A stretch of DNA of 64,000 nt, taken from NCBI GenBank assembly GCA_016218485.1, contig JACRDY010000059.1, forward strand, positions 16,641 to 80,640. The letters are read 5' to 3'. Of the stretch, positions 30,270-38,711 are shown piece by piece. Numbering within the stretch: position 1 is the first letter of the stretch; the number at the start of each line of letters is the position of its first letter. The stretch is from Candidatus Falkowiibacteriota bacterium. Lineage in GTDB: Bacteria; Patescibacteriota; Patescibacteriia; JACRDY01. The notes under the pieces are model-generated. The model worked only from the letters and a program-made list of their open reading frames with translations. It did not search any database and was not told the DNA's origin. Both the position numbers and the translations under genes were made by a program.

Positions 30270-33110
30270 ATGCCCAGTGAATCCATCCAAATCCGCGGCG
30301 CGCGGGAACACAATCTCAAGAGCATCAACGTGGATATTCCGATTAACCAGTTCACGGTGATTACCGGCCTGTCCGGCAGCGGCAAGTCGAGCCTCGCGTT
30401 TGACACCGTCTACGCCGAGGGTCAGCGTCGGTATGTTGAGAGTCTGTCGAGTTACGCCCGGCAGTTTTTGGGCATCATGGGCAAGCCGGATGTGGACAGC
30501 ATCAAGGGCCTCTCGCCGGCGATTTCGATTGAGCAGAAGAGTATCTCACACAACCCGCGCTCAACCGTCGGGACGATCACGGAAATTTACGACTACTTGC
30601 GTCTGCTCTATGCCCGGATCGGCGTGCCGCACTGTCCGCTGTGCGGTACGGTAATCAAACCGCAAGACGCGGAGAGTATTACCAAAAATTTGCTGACTGG
30701 TTTTGCCGGGAAAAAAGTCAAGATTCTGGCGCCCATTGTGCGTGGCAAAAAGGGCAACTACGAGCAGCTATTTTTAGACTTGAACAAACAGGGCTATGTC
30801 CGCGTCCGGGTGGATGGCAAGGAAGGGGAGGTGACGGATTATTTTGGCCAGGGTAAGACAGTGATTGAGCGCTATGCCCCGCACAACATTGAAGTCTTGA
30901 TTGACACGATTAAAGTTGACGGTCCGGCGAAAACTCGGTTGCAGCGCTCGATTGAGTCGGCATTGAAGCTGGCCGCTGGTCTGGTGATGGTTATTATTGA
31001 GCAGCATAAAAAAGACGCAATTGAAAAAGTTTACTCACAGCATTTAGCTTGTCCGGACTGCGGCATTAGTTTTGACAAATTACAGCCGCGCCTGTTCAGC
31101 TTCAATTCACCCTTTGGCGCCTGTCCGACCTGTCACGGTCTGGGCTTTATCCAAAAATTCGAGCCGGAGCTGATTATTCCGGACAAAGGCTGGACGCTGT
31201 CTGAGGGCGCTATTCGGCCGCAGGGGTTCAGCGTCAGCGGGTTCTTTGGTCAAATGCTCGAGACCCTCGGTCACAAGTACAAGTTTAGCGTTGAGACGCC
31301 GGTTCAGGATTTGTCCAAGAAAATCATGGATATTATTTTCTATGGCACGGATGACAAGATTGACTGGGAATTCGCCTCCAAGAGCACGGATAATGTCTGG
31401 GAGTGGACGGGTCGCTGGGAGGGGATTGTGCACCGTCTGGAGCGGCTGTACAAGCAAACGGACTCGGATAGCCGGCGGGCGGAGATGGAGCGCTACATGA
31501 TAGAGCAGCCGTGCGGTGGCTGCGGCGGCGCCCGGCTCAAGCAGGAGGCGCTGGCCGTGATGCTATCCGGTAAAAATATCCATGAGATTACCGGCTTGCC
31601 AATTACCGAGCTGGTTGCTTTTCTGTCCACGATCAAGCTGAACAAAGCGGAAACCGAGATCGGCAAACAAATCATGAAAGAGCTGGCTGACCGACTGCAG
31701 TTTCTGGTTGACGTCGGACTTGATTATTTGACGCTGGCGCGGCGCGGGGCCACGCTGTCCGGGGGCGAGGGTCAGCGGATTCGTCTGGCGACGCAGATCG
31801 GCTCGGAGCTGCGCGGCGTGACCTATATCCTGGACGAGCCGTCGATCGGCCTGCACCAACGTGATAATGAGAAACTGATCAAGACGCTCAAGAATATGCG
31901 CGATATTGGCAACACCGTCATCGTGGTGGAGCACGACGAGGATACGATTTTGGCCGCGGATTATGTGTTTGATATCGGGCCGGGCGCGGGGATCCACGGC
32001 GGGCACGTGGTGGCGGAGGGCACGCCGGAGCAGATTAAGAAAAATAAAAAATCGCTGACCGGGGCGTATCTGTCCGGCCGCCAGCACATCAGCGTCCCGG
32101 ATAAGCGGCGCCGGCCGCACGGTTTTATTGAGCTGCGCGGCGCGCGCCACAATAATTTGAAAGATATTAACGTCGACTTTCCCGTGGAAGTGCTGTGCTG
32201 CATCACCGGCGTGTCCGGCAGCGGCAAGTCCAGCCTGATTACCGACACGTTGTATCCAATACTCGCCAAGAAACTGCACTACGCGCGCGTGGTGCCCGGC
32301 GCGCATGACAGCATTGAGAATTTCGGCTATGTGGACAAGGTGATTATCATTGACCAGTCGCCGATTGGCCGGACGCCCCGTAGTAATCCAGCTACTTATA
32401 CGGGAGTGTTTACTTATATTCGTGAGTTATTTGCCGCTACGAAAGAGGCTAAGATACGGGGCTACCAGCCGGGACGGTTCAGCTTCAACGTTGAGGGCGG
32501 ACGCTGCGGCAACTGCGAGGGCGACGGCGTGATTAAGATTGAGATGCATTTCTTGCCTGATGTCTATGTGGAGTGCGAGCAGTGCAAAGGTCAGCGCTAC
32601 AATGAGGAAACACTGGAGGTGAAGTACAAAGACAAGAATATCGCTGAAGTTCTGAATATGACGGTGGAAGAAGCCCTGACGTTCTTCGGGCCGGTGCCGC
32701 GGATTAAGAGCAAGATGCAGACGCTCTTCGACGTTGGCTTGGGCTATATCAAGCTGGGCCAGTCCGCCACCACGCTGTCCGGCGGCGAGGCCCAGCGCAT
32801 CAAGCTGACCGCCGAGTTGTCACGGCGCGATACCGGGCGTACACTGTATATACTTGATGAGCCGACCACCGGCCTGCACTTCGCCGACATTGAGAAGCTC
32901 CTGGAAGTGCTGAATCGTCTGGTGGACAAAGGCAACACGGTGATCGTGATTGAGCACAATCTCGACGTAGTCAAGTCCGCGGACTATATTATTGATTTGG
33001 GTCCCGAAGGCGGCGACCGCGGCGGGCAAGTGATTGCCAAAGGCACGCCAGAGCAGATAGTCAAAGAAAAGGGGAGCTATACCGGGAAGTTTTTGCGGAG
33101 GGTGGTTTAA
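30270..33110 (+). CDS. uvrA: Excinuclease ABC subunit A
   Basis: The damage-sensing ABC ATPase of excision repair. The 946 residues are full length, with two ATPase modules. Module I has GLSGSGKSSLAFD and later LSGGEGQRIRLATQ and YILDEPSIGLH; module II has GVSGSGKSSLITD, LSGGEAQRIKLTAELS and YILDEPTTGLH. The zinc modules are visible as CPLCG, CPDCGISF/CPTCHG and CGNCEGDG/CEQCKGQ. Upstream is an AT-rich leader without a clear Shine-Dalgarno. Together with uvrB and uvrC it makes a complete local UvrABC set. Confidence 0.97.
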   Translation: MPSESIQIRGAREHNLKSINVDIPINQFTVITGLSGSGKSSLAFDTVYAEGQRRYVESLSSYARQFLGIMGKPDVDSIKGLSPAISIEQKSISHNPRSTVGTITEIYDYLRLLYARIGVPHCPLCGTVIKPQDAESITKNLLTGFAGKKVKILAPIVRGKKGNYEQLFLDLNKQGYVRVRVDGKEGEVTDYFGQGKTVIERYAPHNIEVLIDTIKVDGPAKTRLQRSIESALKLAAGLVMVIIEQHKKDAIEKVYSQHLACPDCGISFDKLQPRLFSFNSPFGACPTCHGLGFIQKFEPELIIPDKGWTLSEGAIRPQGFSVSGFFGQMLETLGHKYKFSVETPVQDLSKKIMDIIFYGTDDKIDWEFASKSTDNVWEWTGRWEGIVHRLERLYKQTDSDSRRAEMERYMIEQPCGGCGGARLKQEALAVMLSGKNIHEITGLPITELVAFLSTIKLNKAETEIGKQIMKELADRLQFLVDVGLDYLTLARRGATLSGGEGQRIRLATQIGSELRGVTYILDEPSIGLHQRDNEKLIKTLKNMRDIGNTVIVVEHDEDTILAADYVFDIGPGAGIHGGHVVAEGTPEQIKKNKKSLTGAYLSGRQHISVPDKRRRPHGFIELRGARHNNLKDINVDFPVEVLCCITGVSGSGKSSLITDTLYPILAKKLHYARVVPGAHDSIENFGYVDKVIIIDQSPIGRTPRSNPATYTGVFTYIRELFAATKEAKIRGYQPGRFSFNVEGGRCGNCEGDGVIKIEMHFLPDVYVECEQCKGQRYNEETLEVKYKDKNIAEVLNMTVEEALTFFGPVPRIKSKMQTLFDVGLGYIKLGQSATTLSGGEAQRIKLTAELSRRDTGRTLYILDEPTTGLHFADIEKLLEVLNRLVDKGNTVIVIEHNLDVVKSADYIIDLGPEGGDRGGQVIAKGTPEQIVKEKGSYTGKFLRRVV

Positions 33111-33149
33111 TCCATCTTTTTGCTTTTTTAGGTTATCCACAGTTTAATC

Positions 33150-33177
33150 TTGATTTTTGATCAGAATAGTGTATTAT
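33150..33177 (+). promoter_or_regulatory. Promoter of the DGQHR gene
   Basis: TTGATT (33150-33155), 16-bp spacer, TATTAT (33172-33177), in AT-rich sequence. Confidence 0.5.
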
Positions 33178-33222
33178 TATTTTTAGGATCTAAATAATAA
33201 TTAATTTTTTAAGATCAAAAAT

Positions 33223-34302
33223 ATGGAGGAATTTAAATTAAAAGCATTCAAAGTCATCCAAAATGGTAGGCAATTTTACGTTTCAACCATCACATGTGAG
33301 CAGCTACTCGACGAAGATACCTTTAGAACCGACATTTGGAAAGAGGAATTGAAAAATACTCCATCAAAACAAGGGTATCAACGAGAACCATCTCAAAATC
33401 ATGTTAATGGAGTTGTGAAGTATATGGCTGGTGATAATATATCAATTTTTCCCACCAGTATTTTGCTAAATTGCCGTTATAAAATACCTAGTCGCGAAAA
33501 TGGCAGTATATTTGAGATAACTATTGATAGACCTCTATGGATCGTGGATGGTCAGCACCGAATTTATGGCATTAGAAAGGCCATTCAAGAGAAAGGTCTA
33601 AGAGAGTGGAAAGGATTTTCTGTGCCGGTAGTTATATTAGATGAATTTGATCAAGGTGAAGAATTAGCTCAATTTAAGGTTATTAATGAGAGTCAAAAGG
33701 GGATATCTACTGGTCTGTTGCAGTGGCAGATGTATCAACAGTATACTCGTGACCCTGAAATGAAGGATAAATATAAGAGTAAAATTTGGCAGGTCAAAGC
33801 TTTAATGGCTATGGATAAACTTAATGATGACGATAATAGCCCTTGGAAAAATCATATTCAACTGCCAAACGTGGAGAAACGCAGAGATCATTCAATTAAC
33901 CAAACTTCTTTTGTGACTTCTTTGAAGCCTTTATTTAAGGATGGTTTTCTAAGTAATTATAAACTAGATGATTCGGTTTTAGTCCTTAAGAATTATTGGA
34001 AAGCGGTCTCTGTATTGTTTCCTGAGGCAATGAAAGACCATAAGCATTATTTACTATTAAAAACCCCTGGTATTTTTCCATTACATCTATTAGCTAACGA
34101 AATATTACCGCGTTGTAACAAAGATGTCAGTATAGAGAAGATATTGGAGTATTTAAAAGTTGTTTTTAAAGATCAAAAATATAGTAACGAATTTTGGTCG
34201 AAAAAAGGCCGAGGAGCAGCTTTGTTAGGAAGTATGAAAGGATTTAAACGTTTAGCGGATGATTTGATCATGGATCTTCCAGAACAAACCTTAACAAAAT
34301 AA
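33223..34302 (+). CDS. DGQHR-domain protein (DndB/DpdB-like)
   Basis: 359 residues with the diagnostic WIVDGQHRIYGIRKA (DGQHR at 109-113) and the following FKVINESQKGIS segment. DGQHR proteins include DndB, the regulator of DNA phosphorothioation, and DpdB of 7-deazaguanine DNA modification; many others are orphan genes in mobile regions. No dnd, dpd or restriction gene is visible here. The gene is clearly more AT-rich than its neighbours and uses AAA/AAT/TTA-type codons, so recent transfer is likely. The next small gene starts 10 bp after its stop. Confidence 0.88.
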   Translation: MEEFKLKAFKVIQNGRQFYVSTITCEQLLDEDTFRTDIWKEELKNTPSKQGYQREPSQNHVNGVVKYMAGDNISIFPTSILLNCRYKIPSRENGSIFEITIDRPLWIVDGQHRIYGIRKAIQEKGLREWKGFSVPVVILDEFDQGEELAQFKVINESQKGISTGLLQWQMYQQYTRDPEMKDKYKSKIWQVKALMAMDKLNDDDNSPWKNHIQLPNVEKRRDHSINQTSFVTSLKPLFKDGFLSNYKLDDSVLVLKNYWKAVSVLFPEAMKDHKHYLLLKTPGIFPLHLLANEILPRCNKDVSIEKILEYLKVVFKDQKYSNEFWSKKGRGAALLGSMKGFKRLADDLIMDLPEQTLTK

Positions 34303-34312
34303 TTAAAATAAT

Positions 34313-34453
34313 ATGGCTAGAAAGATGACCAGTCCTCGAGTAGCTAAGATTGCCTCAAAGCAGTTAAAAAGCAAGACTGCTAATAAGGCGGCCAAGATGA
34401 CTGCGGCCAGCGCTTTATCTCAGCGAGAAAAAAGTCGTCGTAAACGAAAGTAG
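34313..34453 (+). CDS. 46-residue basic protein next to the DGQHR gene
   Basis: MARKMTSPRVAKIASKQL at the start, SALSQREKSRRKRK at the end; about a third of the residues are Lys or Arg. Small proteins with the pattern SPkvAkxASkxL...SALSQ recur as short conserved hypotheticals in bacteria, to my recollection often in accessory regions; their function is unknown. It starts 10 bp after the DGQHR stop and is followed by a terminator, so the two form an operon-like pair. Its charge suggests nucleic-acid binding, which is inference. Confidence 0.7.
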   Translation: MARKMTSPRVAKIASKQLKSKTANKAAKMTAASALSQREKSRRKRK

Positions 34454-34468
34454 AGAATTCATCTAAAT

Positions 34469-34498
34469 CACCTCCGCCTCCCGCGGGGGTGTTTTTTT
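34469..34498 (+). terminator. Terminator of the DGQHR/small-protein pair
   Basis: CACCTCCGCCTCCCGCGGGG stem region (CCCGCGGG core) followed by TTTTTTT. Confidence 0.75.
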
Positions 34499-34529
34499 AG
34501 TTTAGAAATATTTTAACTTTGGTATGGTA

Positions 34530-34705
34530 GGGTGTGTAATAGCCCGTTCCCCTCCTTTCCAAGGAGGGGCCAGGGGCGGTTGCCGGAGCCTTCGGTCTCT
34601 ACCCAAGCTTTGTTCGCAGGCCACGGTAGCAGCCAATACCTCGGCAACCTCACCCGTCCTCCCCTTAGAAAGGGGAGGAACGGTCTATTCCCGGTTGCCG
34701 GAGTT
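34530..34705. repeat. GC-rich 'cccctcctttccaagg' repeat cluster 3
   Basis: CCCCTCCTTTCCAAGGAGGGG and GTCCTCCCCTTAGAAAGGGG blocks with GGTTGCCGGAG ends, the same family as 7701-8062. Confidence 0.8.
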
Positions 34706-34719
34706 TAAATCCAATATAT

Positions 34720-35121
34720 ATGACAAAAATTTACAACCGTCGTCAATTTAAACACTTGCGGCAAAAATTAAAGAGGGAATCAACCCCTTCGGAAGATAGG
34801 CTTTGAGGCGAAATTAACAACCGCCAATTAGGATTTAAGTTTCGCCGTCAGCACGGCATCGGTAAGTACATCGTTGATTTTTACTGTGCCGAACTACAAT
34901 TGGTTATTGAGGTGGATGGCGACTCGCATACCGACCCCGATATTTACGCCGCTGACCGCATTCGTGATGCTGCATTAAGTGTTCAGGGTATAACGATTAA
35001 GCGGTATTACAGCAATGAAATTTTTAATAATTTAGAAGGTGTTATCTTGGATATTGAGGAAGTGTGTCGTGGGATAAAAAACAGCCGCCCGGGGGAGACC
35101 CGAGCGGAGCGGTGGCCATGA
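34720..35121 (+). pseudogene. DUF559-type (Vsr-like) endonuclease gene with an in-frame TGA
   Basis: From ATG 34720 the frame reads MTKIYNRRQFKHLRQKLKRE, then STPSEDRL, TGA (34804-34806), then GEINNRQLGFKFRRQHGIGK, YIVDFYCAELQLVIEVDGDS and H. This is the DUF559 pattern, related to very-short-patch repair endonucleases, with catalytic-type residues RRQ, DF, EVDG and H all intact. The TGA falls where the family has a conserved Trp (RLW). Reading on from the stop keeps full homology, so one base change (TGG to TGA) explains it. The last 13 codons overlap a terminator for the opposite strand. Confidence 0.82.
35071..35116 (-). terminator. Terminator of the 96-residue minus-strand gene
   Basis: On the minus strand, GCCACC...GGGCGGC with an inner CGGG/CCCG stem, followed by TGTTTTTTATCCC. 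It overlaps the 3' end of the DUF559 frame. Confidence 0.75.
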
Positions 35122-35144
35122 TGGTATAGCCGATGGTTTGGTAC

Positions 35145-35435
35145 CTACTCGCCGTAGGTACGGGTATACATCGCGAGCTGTTTGGCGATGATCACGATCG
35201 GCTGACCCGGTTCGATGACGTAGGGTGGTCCACCCAAGCAGGATTTTCGTCCATTGATCATGAGTATTCCTTCTTGGGTTGAGATTGTTGTTCGCTGTAC
35301 TGCCGGGCCGAGATCGTATTCGCCCGCCATGATCACATTCCAGGATTTGACGGGGTTGCCGTCAGCATCCAGTGCCCTCACATTTTTGATTCGGCCATCG
35401 TGGCCGTGTCCAATGCTGGTTACCTTGCTGAGCAC
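35145..35435 (-). CDS. Unknown 96-residue protein, GTG start
   Basis: The start is GTG (35433-35435), set by the Shine-Dalgarno AAGGAGGT about seven bases upstream on the minus strand. The sequence begins MLSKVTSIGHGHDGRIKNVR and looks all-beta, with GNPVKSWNVIMAGEYDLGP and GEPG-like turns (EPGQPIVIIAKQLAMY). It has no signal peptide or membrane segment. I do not recognise a family. A good terminator follows. It is convergent with the DUF559 remnant and divergent from the DUF4349 gene. Confidence 0.75.
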   Translation of the reverse strand: MLSKVTSIGHGHDGRIKNVRALDADGNPVKSWNVIMAGEYDLGPAVQRTTISTQEGILMINGRKSCLGGPPYVIEPGQPIVIIAKQLAMYTRTYGE

Positions 35436-35598
35436 CCTCCACCTCCTTGGATCTCGTCGTGTGAGTTTAAAGTATACGGTCAGTCACAAAAAGTCAAGTG
35501 AATCGTTCTATAGAGTAGTGGCGGATTTGGCCCCTTTGGTTTATAATTATACTGTTACTCTTTGGCAGCTCAATTAACTTATTCATAAAAAATGCAGT

Positions 35599-36636
35599 AT
35601 GAATAATTCTCCATTGTTTCCGCGTTTGTGGGAAAAATTTAAACAGCTGTTCGTGATTGTGGCTGTGGTGCTGGTGGTCGGCTCAATCGTGGTGTATTTT
35701 GGCGCCACTAGTCTGACGCGACTACGGTATGGCGGGATCAGCGCTAATGACGCGCCAAGTTACGGCGGCGCGTTCGGAGATTATGGCGTGGCGACCGGCC
35801 TGAGCGCGAGTGATTCTCGTGGCGTGTTTCAGACCAAAGTCGCGTATGAGGCGGATGACTCGGGCAACGGACTGGTGGCAGCGGCGCAGGCTCAGGAGGG
35901 TGAGCTGACTCAGAAGAAAATTATCCGCAATGGCGCGCTCGGTCTGTTCGTGGACAGTCCGGAGGAGTCAGCGCAGGCGATTGAGCGGGTGGCTCTGAGC
36001 GTGGACGGTTTTGTCCAGGATTCGAATATTAGCGAGCAGACGAATGGCAGCAAGTACGGGGAAGTGGTCATCCGGGTGCCGGCTGTTGAGTTTGATTCCG
36101 TTATGGAGCAAATCAAGGGCCTGGCTCGTGAAGTGGAATTTGAGCGCGAGAACGCGCAGGATGTGACGGAGCAGTTTGTCGACCTGGACGCGCAGCTGCG
36201 CAATTATCGGGCGGAAGAGGGGCGCTATCTTAAATTCATGAATCAGGCGAAGAATATTGATGAGACGCTCAAAGTCGCCGAGCGGCTGAGCGTGGTCCGC
36301 GGGCAGATTGAGCGGATCGAGGGTCAGCTCAAGTTTCTGTCCCGGCAGGTTGATATGTCAGTCATCAGTGTCAGCCTGACATCGTATGACGACGTTAAGG
36401 TCTTTGGCGTGCGCTGGCGGCCGTTGTATGAGCTCAAAAAAGCGGCGCGCGGTCTGTTTGAGGCGGGTCGGACGTATATCAACTTTGTTATCAAGTTGGT
36501 TGTCTATCTGCCGATCATTGTGCTCTGGGCGCTGACTATCCTTCTGGTTACCTGGGTCGTTTGGAAATTGTTGAAGTGGCTGCACCGGCGATTTTTGCAA
36601 GGGAAAAAATTGGATGATAGTTGGCCGCGGCAGTAA
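35599..36636 (+). CDS. DUF4349 domain membrane protein
   Basis: 345 residues. There is an N-terminal membrane segment (LFVIVAVVLVVGSIVVYFGA) and a linker. The DUF4349 domain follows: KKIIRNGALGLFVDSPEES, GEVVIRVPAVEFDSVMEQI, then VTEQFVDLDAQLRNYRAEE leading into a coiled coil (VRGQIERIEGQLKFLSRQVD). The C-terminal transmembrane helix is followed by a basic tail. Proteins of this type are lipoproteins or membrane-anchored in many phyla; their function is unknown. Its end overlaps the open frame of the next gene, whose ATG lies 47 bp downstream. Confidence 0.88.
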   Translation: MNNSPLFPRLWEKFKQLFVIVAVVLVVGSIVVYFGATSLTRLRYGGISANDAPSYGGAFGDYGVATGLSASDSRGVFQTKVAYEADDSGNGLVAAAQAQEGELTQKKIIRNGALGLFVDSPEESAQAIERVALSVDGFVQDSNISEQTNGSKYGEVVIRVPAVEFDSVMEQIKGLAREVEFERENAQDVTEQFVDLDAQLRNYRAEEGRYLKFMNQAKNIDETLKVAERLSVVRGQIERIEGQLKFLSRQVDMSVISVSLTSYDDVKVFGVRWRPLYELKKAARGLFEAGRTYINFVIKLVVYLPIIVLWALTILLVTWVVWKLLKWLHRRFLQGKKLDDSWPRQ

Positions 36637-36682
36637 AAAAGAGTATAGTAAAGGGGTGCTATTTAGTGCCCCTTTTGGTAGT

Positions 36683-38299
36683 ATGTCATTTTTTATTAAA
36701 AAAATTGGTCTTCATCAGCGGTATACTATTATTTTTGTTTTGTTAGGGATCGCTTCTTTTTTGGTTTTTAGTGTCCTGTCTGCCCGACTGGCTTTCGTAT
36801 CGGATGAATATGAGTTTATTTACGCTGCAGCGCAGGTACGCGATTGGGGTACACTTGTTCAGGTGCTAACCTCGAAAATTGGTGGCGATTTTTATCGTCC
36901 AGTTTTGTATTTTTCTTTTATTATTGATTTTTGGGTTTATGGTTTGCAACCATTTGGTTATTATCTAACCAATAGTTTGTTAGCGGCGGTTAATGTGGTT
37001 TTAGTAGCGTTGATAGTTTTTACCGCTTTAGTTAATTACTTTTATAGTGATCCACGGGATCATGCTCGCAGTTTATTTCTTGCCCTTGTCTCTGGCGTGG
37101 TCTTTATGATTTTTCCGAATCATCATGAAGCCGTCACGTGGTTGGCCGCCAGAACGGATCTCTTAGCCGCTACGTGGTACTTTTTATCAGTTCTATTGTG
37201 GTTAAAATATTTAGCGGCCGAGAGGCGGGGTGGTCGGTATTTGACTGCAGGTTGTATTTTTGCCTTTCTAGCTTTTTTTACCAAAGAGATGAGCGTTACC
37301 TTGGTACTCGCGCTGCCCATTATTTTTTTAGGGCATTTATTGTATATGCATCAGCGCCAGCAAAATTATAATTTTAAAAAATTGGTTGGTTTCTTGCCGC
37401 TTTTGGCGATATTTATTTTTTATTTGGTCTTCCGGCGGTATATCGTGGGGTATTGGTTCGGCGGGTATATGCTGAGTGGCAGTTCCGAGTTTCTTAAAAT
37501 AGACATTCCGGCGGTTATCCGTTTGGTGTTGTCACCGGTGTCGATAGTTTTTTATTCACTGAATCATAGTTATTTTTTTCAGATAGTATTGCCGCGTTGG
37601 GGCGGACCGTTTCGGGGGTTACCGTTTACCGATTATTTACAATATTTTAAATTTTTGTTTTATGGCGGTGGGGCAGTGTTCATATCGTTAACGGCGTTTT
37701 TTGCCTATTATCAGCAGCGAGTGCGTACCTGGTTACTGGGTGTCATGGTCGGCATACTCTGGGTTTATGTGACGATTCTGCCGATAGTTGGTTTACTAAA
37801 AACCGTTGGGTTGAATTTGGAATCAACGAGGTTTTTTTATTTACCCTCACTAGGAATTTGTTTTCTGTTGACGTTTAGTGTACTGTTTTGGCCAAAAATT
37901 ATCCGTGGTATTATGGTGGTTGTCATGGTGTCTTTATTGTCAATTGTCTATTGGATAAATTATCAGCCGTGGTTGACTGCTTCCGTTTCCGCCAATTCAA
38001 TTCAGCAAACCGTTACGCAATACGGTAGTGAGATCGTTTTCGACGATTGGGTGTATCTCGTGAATGTTCCCGATAATATCCATGGTGCCTATGTTTTTCG
38101 TCGGGGGTTGACTCAGATGTTCCAGCTCTTTCAGCCTCAGATTGATCGGCAGAAAATAATTATAACCGGCCGAGGCGTGGCAGGCATGGCCGCGCCAGAC
38201 TGTTTATCATTGCTCAGCGATCAGTATTGGTTGATGAATACCGATCCTGAGAGCGGTATTGTTGATGGTTTGAGCAGAGCGGGAGCGGGGGGGGGGTAG
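36683..38299 (+). CDS. Polytopic membrane glycosyltransferase-like protein, cut short at a G10 tract
   Basis: 538 residues from ATG 36683 (MSFFIKKIGLHQRYTIIFVL). About ten hydrophobic segments are visible. The first external loop carries SDEYEFIYAAAQVRDWG and a following FYRPVLYFSF, resembling the DE/RP-containing loop of GT-C (ArnT/PMT-like) enzymes that move sugars from lipid carriers. FPNHHEAVTWLAARTD and a KEMSV segment follow, as in related CPR proteins. The frame ends SRAGAGGG-stop immediately after ten consecutive G (38287-38296). Loss of one G would join it to the next frame (38307-38705), giving a product of about 673 residues. Confidence 0.75.
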   Translation: MSFFIKKIGLHQRYTIIFVLLGIASFLVFSVLSARLAFVSDEYEFIYAAAQVRDWGTLVQVLTSKIGGDFYRPVLYFSFIIDFWVYGLQPFGYYLTNSLLAAVNVVLVALIVFTALVNYFYSDPRDHARSLFLALVSGVVFMIFPNHHEAVTWLAARTDLLAATWYFLSVLLWLKYLAAERRGGRYLTAGCIFAFLAFFTKEMSVTLVLALPIIFLGHLLYMHQRQQNYNFKKLVGFLPLLAIFIFYLVFRRYIVGYWFGGYMLSGSSEFLKIDIPAVIRLVLSPVSIVFYSLNHSYFFQIVLPRWGGPFRGLPFTDYLQYFKFLFYGGGAVFISLTAFFAYYQQRVRTWLLGVMVGILWVYVTILPIVGLLKTVGLNLESTRFFYLPSLGICFLLTFSVLFWPKIIRGIMVVVMVSLLSIVYWINYQPWLTASVSANSIQQTVTQYGSEIVFDDWVYLVNVPDNIHGAYVFRRGLTQMFQLFQPQIDRQKIIITGRGVAGMAAPDCLSLLSDQYWLMNTDPESGIVDGLSRAGAGGG

Positions 38300-38300
38300 C

Positions 38301-38705
38301 CATGATTTGGTCGATTGGGATTTGGCGGCGGGTGAAGTGATCGGCAACGATATTGCAGTGGTATCCACGGGGGTCTATCGGGTAACCGGGCCGCATCCTG
38401 AGATTGTTTTTAGAAATCTTGATTTAGATCCTGCTGGAATAAAAAATTTACAGTTGACGGTAATCCCTAAAAATAATTATCTTTGGCAGCCCTACCATGT
38501 CTACTGGACGACTAATAGGTATCCGGGTTATCATGAGTACCATCGTAATATTTGGGTCTTCCGTGACGTGTTGTCTCTGGATGCACAGAGTGAAAATTTC
38601 CAGATTCCAGTTTGTCGGTATCCCGCGTTTGTTTTTTCCGATAGTGTACAAGATATAAAATTGACATTACCATTTGTTATTGGTGAAGATTTCAGTTTGC
38701 AATAA
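38301..38705 (+). pseudogene. C-terminal part of the preceding membrane protein, out of frame
   Basis: The frame (HDLVDWDLAAGEVIGNDIAV onward) has no Shine-Dalgarno or convincing start of its own; the first possible start is TTG at 38307. It encodes a beta-rich domain of about 130 residues (VYRVTGPHPEIVFRNLDLDP; FQIPVCRYPAFVF). With nine instead of ten G at 38287-38296 it continues the upstream protein exactly, so it is best read as the periplasmic C-terminal domain of that protein. Independent translation is possible but unsupported. Confidence 0.7.
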
Positions 38706-38711
38706 GTAGGT

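Noticed and set aside
33223..34302. A DNA phosphorothioation or 7-deazaguanine modification system
   Set aside because: Only the DGQHR gene is present; no dndA/C/D/E, dpd or restriction genes are visible on either side.
34720..35121. UGA recoded as Trp or Gly
   Set aside because: nusG ends in TGA exactly at its family C-terminus, Gly and Trp elsewhere use GGN and TGG, and only one gene contains an internal TGA.
35084..35121. C-terminal residues of the DUF559 frame as genuine protein
   Set aside because: They are encoded within a hairpin that is a good terminator for the opposite-strand gene, so the original gene probably ended earlier or was altered here.
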